DNA from: Ricinus communis
Taxonomy: Eukaryota; Streptophyta; Magnoliopsida; Malpighiales; Euphorbiaceae
Direction: 5' to 3'
Assembly (NCBI RefSeq): GCF_019578655.1
Contig: NC_063263.1
Location: forward strand, 19,591,001-19,655,000
DNA length: 64,000 nt
The position numbers were made by a program, and so were the translations under genes. The notes beneath the pieces were generated by a model. The model ran no database searches, was not told the origin of the DNA, and worked only from the letters and a program-made list of their open reading frames with translations. Shown here in pieces: positions 38,930 to 55,439 of the stretch; the first letter of the stretch is position 1; each line of letters opens with the position of its first letter.

Positions 38930-39500
38930 GGCACCTAAAGGTATGTGCAAACTGAAAATGAAAAGTTACCCAAACAAGTCTCAATAAAGTCTCACTGATC
39001 ATAATTCTATTTGTGCTTCATCTGAGTCATCAATTCCTAATGACATTAGAGGAAAAGAAAAATCTAGTGCAAAAAATGATGCATTTGGAACAAGTGAAGC
39101 ACAAAATTTTGCCTCTGGAGGAAGGGAAACTATTGCAACAAATCAGACCTTGGAAAGTGACCAGCATTTGTATGTAGAACAATCACTGTATATCAGTAAT
39201 TCATATGACCACATGCCTTAAACCCCTGAAGTTCCATCAACTGAAACCCGTCAAGTTCCATTAACTGATACAAATTTTGTAACAGGTAATACGTTGTTTG
39301 AGTAATTGCAAAAAAAATTATGACAATTATTTAATATACATGCAGTAAATAGCTCCAGAAAAAGAGGTGATGGTCAAACAATGGGAAAAGGCCTTATGAA
39401 GGCATTTGTTGCTTTTGGAAATAAAATGAAGATCATTGTAGACCCATTGATCAGAAAACCTTTAAATGGAGATGAATTTTTATGTTTAATGATAATATCA
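38930..39500 (+). pseudogene. Decayed En/Spm (CACTA)-like plant transposase-associated ORF
   Basis: Plus-strand reading gives MAPKGMCKLK-type and Ser/Asn-rich segments (38932 onward). After an intron-like break, a segment from about 39355 contains RKRGDGQTMGKGLMKAF and then IVDPLIRKP. The order RxRGxTxGKxL..., basic stretch, then I(V/I)D...P is typical of the conserved N-terminal part of the plant PTTA/En-Spm-type protein family (recalled resemblance). Several in-frame stops (taa near 38976 and 39219) make it a pseudogene, and no CACTA termini or catalytic region follow. The adjacent 39501-39829 contains nothing recognised. Confidence 0.4.
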
Positions 39501-39829
39501 TATCAATATTCAGTTTAAAATCTCAAAACAGTATTTGCTAGGAGAAAGGGTTATTCCAATAGTATTCTTTATTTACGTATAATTTAGATATGCACATGAA
39601 TATAAAATATTTTCCAATTAAGTATATGCTCATGTTTTTATTTACAGTGCTTTTTTGCTTCACCCAAAATTTAAACTTCATTATTTGAAAAATAAATGCA
39701 ATTTGGTGAACAAAAAATATAAACAACCATTAAATTTTATCGACACCATCAAATAATCCATTCAGACTAAAATAAAGTATGAGATTTTATTAATGCGAGT
39801 GTTAATGTAATAGTTCATTTGATTTTGTT

Positions 39830-42800
39830 GTGACCTTGCAAGTCATACACAACTCTCAAGGTTCATGTGCATCAAGTGATTTGCCGGCCAGCATATAACA
39901 TGTGACTCAAATGATCTCATTTTATCTGTAGCAATTGGTATGTCATTTAACCTTTCAGTTTATATTCCAAATGACTTGCAAGTATTTATCAAGCCGGTCA
40001 CCATATCCTTTTAATCCCAAATGCAAGTGTCCTTATGCAATTTGTATAACCAATAATCATTAAAATCATATAAATGTTTTGTATTAAAATACATATAAAC
40101 ATAATCAATGAATAATCCTACCATATATACATGTAAATAATCATAGAACACCTTACTTTACATCTCATATTAAGTTTTGATCTATAAATGCATAACTACA
40201 TCAACTAGAGTCTTAAATTGTATTAAGACTCATGACTCAAATTCTAAAAGAATATAACAAAAACCAAGCTTACACTCATCAATTATAAATAAACAATAGA
40301 TTTCAATTGATGCTTATACTCACCTTAATTTGATGTCAAAAACATCTACTACATATTTGAATCTCTCTCTTGAGCTTTTTTCAATGTGTTGAGGATCTAA
40401 AATATAATAAATATTTAATTAAGGATCTACTTATAATGATAGTTATGCTTGATGCACAACTACGGTTATGTTCAATGCAAGTAAGCTTATTATTTATACA
40501 TGTTTATTCTTATAGGATACCCTGACCTTGCCTTACTTATATAGCCATCAATATACTTATACATATCCAAATGACCTGATTCTTTTTTCTAGTTAAACTA
40601 GATACATGATGCTACACCATATCTAGAATCCACTACAAAATAATTACTATACAATATATGGTAAACTTTTAAATTCTACCATATTTTTGTGCAGCTATAT
40701 TCTGAACAGGTCTAACAAAAATTACTAGTGAATAAAACGTATATATCCAATTGCAAAACTGGTTTATAGAGAGTTAGATAACTAACAAATAAACTTTTTT
40801 ATGTTACACTTTATCTAATTCGGCCTCTAGGGTCATGAAAATAAATGAAAAATTTTAGACTATCTGCAGACCTAGCAACATGAACCAATCATACATGAGG
40901 AAGAACATCTCTTCACACACATCAAATTTGCAAAACTATTTTGCAAGCATATAGATGAGATATAAATCTAAAATTTTCATGTCTTTCACTTTTTCAAATT
41001 CATTCTTTAAGATGATGAAAAGTGAGGCGTAAAATCACAAATTATTCATAATCCCCCAAATCCATATTTACACCATGATCACTTCTAAAATTAATCACTC
41101 AATTTCTTCAAAATTCGAACTAATTATGCAAGTTTAACATGTCATAATAGAGAAATTTTATAAGAAAATAAAATAAAAATTACTTACCTCTGTTGGGATT
41201 AAAAAATCTTAAAGTTTCTTCTCTTCTTCCTCTTTTCTTTTCTTTCTTTTCTTTTCTCTCCTTTTCTATCGTCCCTTTTCTCGTCTCTAAGAATCCAGCC
41301 CCTCTTCATGTCTCTAATTCACATTTTCCTATCTTTTCTATGATCCTAGAGACTTCCACTAACTTATCCCTAACTAATAAGAGAAAGATTCTTTTAATTA
41401 TTTTACTTATAATTACTAGTTTTCATATACCCCTTAAATATTTAATACATCTTAAAACACCCTTGTTTATAATATAAACTCTCACATACTAAATTTGATA
41501 ATTATTATACAACTATGCCAACACTATGTGTATATTCAAGTGCCTAAAATATAGTATAAAAATATTATCATTATATTAACTAAATGCACTTATAGAAATT
41601 ATTATTCATAAAATGTATATGCTCATACCGAGTTTCAAGTAAATAAAGATAGGGATGTTACAATTCTCCCCCAATTATGAAGAATTTTGTCCTCAAAATT
41701 CAATACCTGTAAAAAAATATGGATATTGTTGTTTAATGTTCTCTACAATCTTCTATGTAGCTTCTCCTTGTGAGCACCTTAACTAAAGGAATTTCTCGGT
41801 TTAGTAACTGCTTTACCAGTTCTTCTACATAACTCATATCATCAGCAATTTCTATTGCCTAGTCTCTAAGTATATGTGTAAGATCATATTGATATCTTGT
41901 GAGTATACTTTCATGAAATATATCTTGTATTCGGGCCATCTTTGACAGTAATGCTAACTTGTAAGCTAATAGACTAACCTTTTCAAGAATTTCATATGGA
42001 CCTATGTATCGAGGACTCAGTTTCCCTTTTTGCCAAATCGAATCACTCTATTCCATGGTAAAACTCAAAGGAAGACTTTATCTCCCATTTCATATTCCAT
42101 TTCTCTCTTGTGTTGGTCTGCATAGCTTTTTTTTTTTTTGCATGTCTTGTGCTGCTTTAATTGTATCTCTAGTTATTTTCACTTTGTTCATAATCTCTTG
42201 CATTAATACTGGCCCAGTTAAAATACGCATTCTTTCTTAATCCCAATAAATAGGACTATAACATTTTCTTCCATATAATGCTTCATATAGTGCCATCTTT
42301 ATACTACTATGATAATGATTATTATAAGAAAATTCAATCAAAGAAATATATTCATCCCACGCACCTTTGCACTATGTGACACAAGCACAAACCATGTCTT
42401 TAAGTTTCTGAATTATTCTTACTGATTGCCCATTTGTCTGAAGAAGTAGTATTGAAATTCAACTTAGTACCCTGGCCTGTTGTAGACTCACCCAAAACTT
42501 AAAAGTAAACCATGGATCTCTATCTGACACCATGGATACCAGCACTCCATGTAATCTCATAATGTCATTCACATACTTTTTAGCCAAGTATTCAAGTGAA
42601 CTACCCCATCTAATAGATAAAAAGTGAGTTGACTTTGTTTATCAATCCATGATAACCAATATAACATCATTCTTTCTCAAAGTTCTTGTTAAACCACATA
42701 TAAAATCCATCATTAGTCTTTCCTATTTTTATTCCAGTATTGATAACGGCTGCAACTTCTTGACTGCACTTGATGCTCTATTTTGATTTATTGATATGTC

Positions 42801-44010
42801 AAACATTTCAAAATATATTCCACCAACTTTCTTCATTCTAGGCCACAAAAAATGAGGTTGCAAAGTATTATACATTTTGGTCATTCCCGAATGCCTAGCA
42901 TATGGGGCAGTATGTGCCTCCTTTAAAATTTATTTACACAAGTTATCAACATCAGGTACACAAATACGAGATCTCATTTTCAATGTATCATTTTGAATCT
43001 CAAACTCTGTGCTTTTCCCTTGTTTTACTTTCTCAATCCTTTCTTACAACTAAGCATCCCTGCCTATGCTTCTTTAATCCTATCACACAACATTGGTCTA
43101 ACTTGGAAGGTAGCAATTAAAACTCTATTTTTTTGCACACTTAACTTCATATTCAAAGCTCATAACTGGACTAAATAGGGTAGTGAAGATACCTACAAAT
43201 GAGCTACACTGCTCTTTGAATTTCTGCTCAAAGCATTAGCTACCAAATTTGCCTTTCCTGGATGATATTCAATAGTGCAGTCATAGTCTTTCAAAAGTTT
43301 TAACCATTGCCTTTGCCTCATATTTAATTCTTTCTGATTCAAGAAGTACTTCAAACTCTTATGATTTATAAATATTTGAAAAGTTTCTCCATACAAGTAA
43401 TGCCTCTATATTTTCAAAGCAAACAAGTTCTAAATCATGCACTGGATAAAATAATTCATAAAGCTTTCAGTTATCTAGATGCATAAGCAATTACCTACCA
43501 TGTTCCTAAACCTTAATGAGATGCATCATTATAAATTACAGTTCCTCAATTTCCTGCAAGAATGGTTAACACTGGGCAAATGTCAGTCTATTTTTTAATT
43601 CATTAAAATTCTTCAAACATGCTTCAAACCACTAAAATGCTACATTTTCCTAAAGTAACTTTGTTAAAGGAGTAGCTATATGTGAAAAACCTTTAACAAA
43701 TCGATGATAGTACCTGGCTAATCCTAGGAAACTTCATACTTCTGCAACATTCTTTGGAGTTTTTCACTTTACTACAACTTCTATTTTATTTGGGTCTACC
43801 TCTGTGCCTTGTATAGAACGACATATCCTAAAAATACCAGATGATCTAACCAAAACTCACATTTGCTTAATTTAGCATACAACTATTTTTTCCTTAAAGT
43901 ATACAACATGATTCTCAAATGTTGTTCATGTTCCTATTTGTTTCTTAAACATACAAGTTTGTCATCAATAAACACAATCACATATCTATTTTAAAAATTA
44001 AAAAAGTTGA
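39830..44010 (-). mobile_element. 5'-truncated Ty3/gypsy retrotransposon
   Basis: On the minus strand the element runs RT, RNase H, integrase, then a polypurine tract (complement of about 41664-41672, ttctccccc) followed by an LTR beginning TGTAACATCCC (complement of 41651-41661). Gag, protease, most of RT and the 5' LTR are absent, because the element stops just before the foldback element at 44023. The extent of the surviving LTR is uncertain; 39830 is an estimate from composition. The integrase C-terminal wording suggests a chromovirus of the Tekay/Del type, but no chromodomain was confirmed. Confidence 0.65.
41985..44000 (-). pseudogene. gypsy pol remnant: RT end, RNase H, integrase
   Basis: Minus-strand landmarks in order are: the RT active-site region FIDDKLVCLRNK near 43940-43980 (the usual FIDD, followed by K instead of I); RNase H (43396-43193, [40 protein letters not shown]); the integrase zinc-binding region (EAHTAPYARHSGMTKMY, about 42840-42905); an integrase C-terminal helix (ILTGPVLMQEIMNK, about 42170-42235); and GKKGKLSPRYIGPYE near 41998-42042. 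Many stops and frame changes lie between them. It is inactive. The isolated small plus-strand ORFs across this block are antisense shadows. Confidence 0.75.
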
Positions 44011-44022
44011 AAAATTCTCCTT

Positions 44023-44558
44023 ATATCCTGCGATGGGCTCACATTACTTATATATTTTCTATACCGTTGGACCGGATTCTATTAATTCATCCAATGGCCT
44101 ATTTTTAAGTCTGCTTTCTAGTATGGGAAAGGCTCAACTATGAACCTAATGTTTATCCGTTTTATCACATTGAACCCTTATGTATTTTCTAAACCAAATA
44201 TGACCCTGGATTTTAAAAAATGAGATATTTAAACCTCCTTCTAACATTACACTGTTAAATTTTAATGATATAGAATGATAGAACTTAATATTTAGTGTTT
44301 AAAATAAATATAACTAATAATGGAAAATTAGATCTGTTAATAGTGATTTATGTATGTGTATATATGTGTGTGTAGGGTCATATTTGGTTTAGAAAATACA
44401 TAAGGGTTCAATGTGATAAAACGGATAAACATTAGGTTCATAGTTGAGCCTTTCCCATACTGGAAAGCAGACTTAAAAATAGACCATTGGATGAATTAAT
44501 AGAATCTGGTCCAACGGTATAGAAAACATATAAGTAATGTGAGCCCATCGCAGGATAT
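44023..44558. mobile_element. Foldback/MITE-like element with near-identical 185-bp TIRs
   Basis: The arms 44023 to about 44208 and about 44375 to 44558 are reverse complements with only a handful of mismatches over about 185 bp. Each outer end reads atatcctgcgatgggctcac. The spacer of about 165 bp is AT-rich with a (TG/TA) tract. High arm identity suggests recent insertion or gene conversion. No coding sequence is present. Flanks attctcctt and cattttccc are only partly similar, so the target duplication is unclear. It separates the truncated gypsy element from the zinc-finger gene and ends 48 bp before that gene's first ATG. Confidence 0.85.
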
Positions 44559-44606
44559 CATTTTCCCAATTCGTTATTCAAAGTTCTAACTACTGAGTAC
44601 TGACCA

Positions 44607-46650
44607 GTGAAAAGACAGCCAAAGACAACACTCCTTGCTCTCTCCACCAAATTCCCATCTTTCTGTGTCTCCGGCCACCCCATGACGACGGCTTCCAAGA
44701 ACCATCACAACCATAATCATCAACCCTCATCTTCCCGTCCACCCAAAAACCCTAACCCTAACACCTCCACAACAACATTGACTAATTTCCCAAACCCCAA
44801 CAATAACCCTAATCCTAATTCCTCTACTATTACTACTAGTACCCATTCGCCACAAGTTGTTCTCTCTCAACAGGACCAATATCTCTCACGCGCCACCCAC
44901 CTGACTCGCCAGGAACTCCTAAAGCGCCGAGCTTTCAACCTTAAACAGCTCTCAAAGTGTTACAGGGACTATTACTGGGCTCTAATGGAAGACCTAAAAG
45001 TACAGTATAGAGAGTACTACTGGAAGTATGGTGTGAGCCCATTTAAAGACGATCACCCTTCACTACTACAACGACAACAAAAGGCAGAGCATGGTGTAGA
45101 GAGAGAAAGTGGAGAGAGAGAAGGTGGTGGAAATACTGTAAATAATGAAGTGATTGGGGAAAATAATAATAATGGAGTGAAGGGTGGTTTTGGAGGTGAT
45201 TTGGAAATGAAGAGTAATAACAGTAATAACAATAATAGGTGTTTATTTGTTGGGTGTAAGTTGAAGGCTATGGCTTTGACTAGTTTTTGTCATCTTCATA
45301 TTCTTTCCGATGCGAAGCAGAAGCTCTATAAGCCTTGTGGTTATGTTATCAAGAGGTTTTCTTTTGATCCCATTTTCTTTGATTTTTGGTTTATTGGCTT
45401 CCTTTTTTCCCTTTTATGGGTATTTCTTTTTGTGTTCTGTTGTTTCTTTGTTCTATGTAATTTGATTGTTTGGTTGCAGAAAAAGTGTATCTTTGTGCTG
45501 TTGAATTTACAATTTATATGTGCCTCTTTTTGGGTCTTTAATGCTTGAAATTGAATGATCAGCATTGTTAAGTCTTGCTGTGGTTAAAAAGTAACTCAAC
45601 GCTTATGGTAGGAAAAAAGGGAAAAGAAAAAAAGCATAGTTGCTTCTTATATAAGTTATAGACTTATTTTCGTGTTTCGGCAAACGTTTCACTTGAAAGC
45701 TTTTACCATGGCATGTATTCTAAATGAAGTTGACATTGTACCTAAGTTTTATTAAATTTTTTTTTTCTGAACTATTACTTTCCATAACAGCTACATTCAG
45801 TGCTGAACTTGCAGTATTTTTATTTAAAACGAGAATAATCAAAAGAAGTTTACATATAGATGGATACATATTATCCTGGCCATGTTTCACTTCGTGCTTC
45901 ATGCTAAAAGTAGAGCTAGTTCTTGAGGTTAAAATATTAACCAAAAACTCATGTTCAAGCTCAGGCCTGGGTTGTGAGCCTTTCTTTTATCCCCTCCCCC
46001 CCTTCCCCTTAAATCTCAAAAAGAAGCATTTCTGAAACCAGATTATTATCCAACTTATTATCCTGTCTCACGTTTTATGTTTGAGAGTTGGTTGTTCTAG
46101 CTGTCAAAGGTCTGAACTCGTAAGTTTGATTTTTGCATCAAGATATGTTAAGTATTACATATACATTTGATGATATAATTCTCAATAACTAAATACTCCA
46201 TTTTCTATTCACCAAAAGTTTAAAAATTAAAATTGGAAGAAAAATGCTTGCTTGTGGTAGTATGCAATTTCTGATATATCTTTCGGTCCGTCATTGTTTT
46301 GCTACCAATTATGAAAATTTGTTATCTTCTGCATGAACACTAATCAACTGATTGTTTCTGTTTGACTGTATGTCTCTAGTGCTCAGGCAGGACCCATAAC
46401 ATGTGGAAAGCCGATACTGAGATCAAGTGCTCCTTCTCTCTGCACTGTACATTTTCAAAAGGCTCAAAAGCATGTAACCCGGGCTTTAAAGAAAGCAGGT
46501 CTTAATGTTTCCTCATCAAGTAAACTTGCTCCTAAGTTCCATGTCATAGTGGCAGAATATGTACGTCAAATTCAAGCCAGAAGAAAAGCTACTAGAAGGG
46601 CAAATAGAATTAAAGGTTCAGATAAGGATAAGGACGGTAGTGCTAGCTAA
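44607..46650 (+). CDS. C3H-C3H zinc-finger protein, INO80 subunit D / KANSL2-like (two exons)
   Basis: Exons 44607-45355 and 46380-46650 join at a Ser codon split AG|T to give 339 residues. The N terminus is low complexity (Asn, Pro, Thr, Ser). A conserved helical block begins LTRQELLKRRAFNLKQLSKC and contains YREYYWKYGVSPFKDD. Two C3H zinc-binding units follow: C212, C217, C228, H231, and C244, C258, C271, H274, the second spanning the intron. The tail ends QKAQKHVTRALKKAGL, FHVIVAEYVRQIQARRK and a basic segment. This matches the zf-C3Hc3H potential DNA-binding domain (PF13891) of INO80D/KANSL2 proteins, subunits of chromatin-remodelling or acetyltransferase complexes in the nucleus. Which plant complex it serves is not shown here. 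A second in-frame ATG at 44682 is a possible alternative start, because the first 25 residues are not conserved-looking. Confidence 0.85.
45991..46008 (-). other. C-run / minus-strand G4 motif inside the zinc-finger gene intron
   Basis: cccctcccccccttcccc gives G4-A-G... runs on the minus strand with four G blocks, fitting a G-quadruplex on the template strand. It lies in the single intron of the gene. Confidence 0.4.
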
Positions 46651-49473
46651 GCCATTTTGTCATTGTGGACATGACTGATGTAACATGCTTGGCAATGTAC
46701 ATTTTCGCTAGAACCCAAGGTTAGATACTCTCAACCATTAATTAGAAGAATGAAGTGATTCATGTGACGTGTTCTGATTTCCATTGTAGTTCCTTTTTTT
46801 GGCATGTTTCTGTAGCAGCTCTTTTGTACTCTGTTTTGGTTATTTCTCCTTTGTTATCTGTCAATTGTCATCTAGCAAAATTTCAAAAGATGTTGCATAA
46901 ATTAAGATAAAGGGTCGTATTATGCCTGACTTCACTCTCCATCTAGGTATCCCATGGCTGTCAAGACTAGGCAAGTGTGACAGATAGTTAAAGTTCTTCT
47001 CTTTGGAAGAAGAATAACATGCACATATATTCTTTTCTGTATCCAAAATTTATCAACTTAGTTTAAGTTTTTATTAGATTCCTAGATAATGAAATTAAAT
47101 AAATTCATTATGATAAAATACAGAAGGATTACATTAAATTAAGATGCCCAACCAAAGATGCATTCCTGCTTTAGCATCTAAGGAAATTATTTGATTTGAG
47201 GTCTGCCTTGGACATTGCTGGTTGTCTTACTGTTTGATATATGTAATGAGAAGTCATTTGGATATTTTAATAGGTTACGGACACAATTTTTGTACCAGAT
47301 ATATTTGATTGCAGAAAGTGTTGTGGACATTTTTAATGGACTTGGGAACGGTAAATACTTTCTGTGGTCTAGCAAAGTCTAAGCCAACCCTATTTGATCA
47401 TTGTCTAGTGCATGATTAAAATACATAAAATTAGGATGTGGCAATATTTTATGAAGACTGTCACCTACCTCTATTTTCGTTCCATATCCAGCTTTATACC
47501 AGTATTGATATCCAACCAAAGTTAAAACCTTTCATAATCTCATGATAGATGTTTAGGCTGTTAGTTTAGATCTTAGAACTATTAACTACACATCTATATT
47601 TGTGACATTAATCCAGATGATCCTTACACAACTATTTGTAATCAGATATGTTACTGGGGCTGCAAGTCTGTGAAGGCCACATAATTAAGCTCTTATGTTT
47701 TTATAATCAAGTTCAGACTGAGTAAATTTTTAGATAATGTCAGTCTTGGCTCATGTAATTACTAAATGATCTCCTGTATGTATTAATTGGCACAGGCTCG
47801 GTGCCTTTTTGTTCTCTTTTGCTTAACAAAAAAGTTGATACCTACATAGCTACCATAATAGTATCCACCACTTTACCATATCATGATGACTTGAAAACTA
47901 TACACAATGTCCATAGATGAGTGACTATAAAAAACTAGAACAAATTACAAAAGATAAAATGGGAAATACTGGAAACAGCCTAAGTTTGAACATTTTTTAG
48001 CTTTACATTGGATTTCATCTTCTTGCCGGTGAAGTTCTGGTGATGTATACCATTAGATACCATTAGGAAACCTTCCAAGCAATTGTTTTTATACCAATTA
48101 GTGGCATTCTCTGTGTGATAAAGGTAAGAAATCTCCATTAGGGTTGATATAGTTGACATAGAACTAACTAGTTCTAAATTGAACTACCAACTTTTCTTGC
48201 CTTGGGAAGTTAGGAAGATGCAGAGCAGATCTGTAGGCATGTGGGACTTATTAGGCACCAATAAGGTCTAGAAAATGCGTCAATTTAAAATTTATTTTTC
48301 TTCTTTTCTCAGAACATGGTGGAGAAATATTGTATGTTCAGGAAGCATGAATGTTATTTGTAGAAGAACTTTTATACTATCTTCTGTCAGAACCATATTA
48401 TTGTTAATTCACAGTTTCTTTTTCATTTTTTCTTTTTCCTTTTATTCAAATATCTACTGTGACAGGGACTTTAGTTTTTTCTTTTGTTTTAGAAAGTTGT
48501 CCTTATCTATCATTTAAAGATTCTTGTGCTGGCAGGATATGTTTTTCCAGGTGATGATCTTGTTGCCACTGAATGACATGTTCCACGACTAGGAACTAGT
48601 ACGAAGGTCTGTAATATGTGTATTTGTATAATTGCAACTAGAAGAAAGCTGGATGCCTTCAATGTTGACTAAACACCAGCGTTTTTGGATGTCTATTAGA
48701 TGTTCTACCACAAGCCTTTGAACTCCGTAGCTTATCCAAAAAATGAAAAAGGGTTTCCTTTATGCTTGTAGAGATATTGAAAGCCAGTAAAAAGTTTGTA
48801 TAGCTGTTCAGCTTCAATTGATGCATGATGCATGTCCTGCCCACCATTAATGCGAGTGAGGTGGTCACATTTTCATGACCATCCTTGGTTTGCCTAGGTT
48901 ATTATGATTCAGCACTAGCGTAGCCTCTTTATATAGTATGGTGGTACAACAAATTCGGCCTTGTAATTTGGAATAATTAGCCTGCAAAGTTCTCCGGATT
49001 GATAGGATAGGATAGGAAAATACTCAAGAGAATGTAGCTCTTTATTTTAACGAGCACCATTTGTATAACACCGACACTTCAACCTAATACCTTTTGACTT
49101 CAATATTCCTTCCGCCGGACTAATTGCTGTTATTTGATTCTCCTGTTTTTTCTCAGGAAACCATGGTCCATGAAAGTGCTGCTTCTATTTGTTTAACAAT
49201 TTTATTTTTGTTTGGCATTGTTATTGTTATCTGCTTTAAGAAAAAAAAATCATATTGTAAACAGGCCATATCTATGTATACGAATTCTCACATATTACTT
49301 GAGCCAGTTTAAAGATTAATCTTTCACTGCTGCCCAACTGCAAGAGATGGCCTTGATTATGTCTAAGAGTCGTCGAGTACCTAGCCAGGATAAAACATAA
49401 ATTTTTACAGCTGCAGACCTACTATCATCGATCAAATGCAGATCAAAAGCAGTTCATAGAAACTTGCCGATAA
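46651..49473. other. Intergenic region between the zinc-finger and U11/U12-35K genes
   Basis: The region starts with the 3' UTR of the zinc-finger gene and ends with the 3' UTR of the oppositely oriented U11/U12-35K gene, so the genes are convergent. ORFs between 46861 and 49312 show no domain or codon structure. The stretch at 48535-48680 reads a little like coding sequence (GYVFPGDDLV) but soon meets stops and was not identified. Confidence 0.45.
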
Positions 49474-54212
<4,739 letters not shown>

Positions 54213-54216
54213 TTTC

Positions 54217-54253
54217 ACCTCTCCCTCTCCCTCTCCCTCTCCCTCTCCCTCTC
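54217..54253. repeat. (CTCCCT)n microsatellite in the U11/U12-35K leader
   Basis: About six CTCCCT units lie immediately upstream of the minus-strand ATG (54212), so on the mRNA strand the leader reads AGGGAG repeats. The purine-rich run is probably in the 5' UTR and could affect translation or be polymorphic. Confidence 0.8.
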
Positions 54254-54254
54254 A

Positions 54255-55008
54255 TTCCCCAATTTCCACTTTTTCTTTTCTTTTGTTCTGTAGGGAGGTT
54301 AGGGTGGACATAAGAAAACCGGTCAAACCGAACCGACTTGGAAAATCCATAGAATTCAAACCGGAGGAATAGTTAGAACATGGAATAAGGTTTAATTTGC
54401 CCTAGAACTTCTCAAAAAAATTCAATTCACCCCTGTTGATATTTTTTTTTATTTTGCTTTCTTTAGCTTAATTTCTTTGTTGGTTTAGAGAATGAGAGTT
54501 AATTTCTTTTAAAAAATAAAAAATACTCCCATAATTCTTAGAAATCTATTTTATAATTTGAAAATAGCTTAAATATTTAATAAAAATAAACAAAATCTAA
54601 TTGACTAGCCGCCCTTACTACCATTTCCACCACGTCTAAAGTTGTTGTCCTTCAATCAAAGGTTTTTAGAGGCAAGAAATCGATCGCTAGCTCTGATCAA
54701 TGAGATAATAGCGATAAGCAGGCGAACCTCGAATAGCAACTAGAGGTGTGATCTCCTCTCTCTTTAAATCGACAAACTAAAGTTGTTTCTAGCATGTGAT
54801 AGGAAGAGCTCTTGATATTGAAGATAGCATATGATAGAAATCTGACATTGAACGACAACCAAGAAAAAAAAGAACAATGGGGAGAGTGCAACGGCGAAAG
54901 AGGAAAGAGAGAGTGTGATTATAGTAAAAAATTATGTAATGTTTTAAATTAAAAATTTTAATTTAATTTAAAAACTAATATTTGTTATTATTTTAATATA
55001 TCACTCTC
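54255..55008. other. Short intergenic region upstream of U11/U12-35K
   Basis: It holds the minus-strand promoter and then AT-rich DNA up to the Ty3/gypsy insertion. The ORF 54891-54697 has no recognised domain. The last five bases (55004-55008, ctctc) are the left copy of the gypsy target duplication. Confidence 0.45.
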
Positions 55009-55412
55009 TATTACATTAATGATGATCAAAGGAAGCAATCGAGTTGTAAAGTAGTTTTGAGCTTAGAAGATGTTAAGAAGAACTTACAGCAAAAGATCAA
55101 GTCTTATTTTATTAAGAAATAACAATTGTTACAAATGAGATGTATAGACCAATGAGGAAAAAAAGATTATGAATTAGTTAGCCAAATAAATTTTGTAAGA
55201 GAATTGTTAGTAATCGTAATAGATCAATAATAGTATCATATTGCATTCTTGTAACTGTAACAAATCATCACTGAAATTATCAATACATTCTATCTCTTCT
55301 CTCTTGCTTTTCTTTTTATTTCTCTCTTACTTCTAACTTCTCTCTCTAGATAACTATAGCTTCCACTTTTATTCAGTTATGGTGAAGGTATCAAATAATT
55401 TCAACCATAGCA
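55009..55412 (+). repeat. 5' LTR of the gypsy element
   Basis: This LTR has 404 bp and begins tattacattaatgatgatca, corresponding to tgttacatcaacgatgatca at the other end, so the canonical TG start has mutated to TA here. It contains a pyrimidine-rich segment near 55285-55345 and ends in atagca directly before the PBS. Confidence 0.88.
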
Positions 55413-55439
55413 ACTTGGTATCAGATATAGCCGATCTAG

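Noticed and set aside
41193..41477. Plus-strand hydrophobic ORF
   Set aside because: It lies in a TC-rich part of the presumed gypsy LTR, antisense to the element, and has no domain.
45356..45548. Extension of the zinc-finger gene exon 1 frame to a stop at 45548
   Set aside because: It reads into Phe/Leu-rich intron sequence. The GT at 45356 joined to 46380 restores the second zinc-binding unit, so splicing is far more likely.
48535..48680. Coding-like stretch reading GYVFPGDDLV
   Set aside because: Stops follow within a few codons and no splice-linked exons or family could be recognised.
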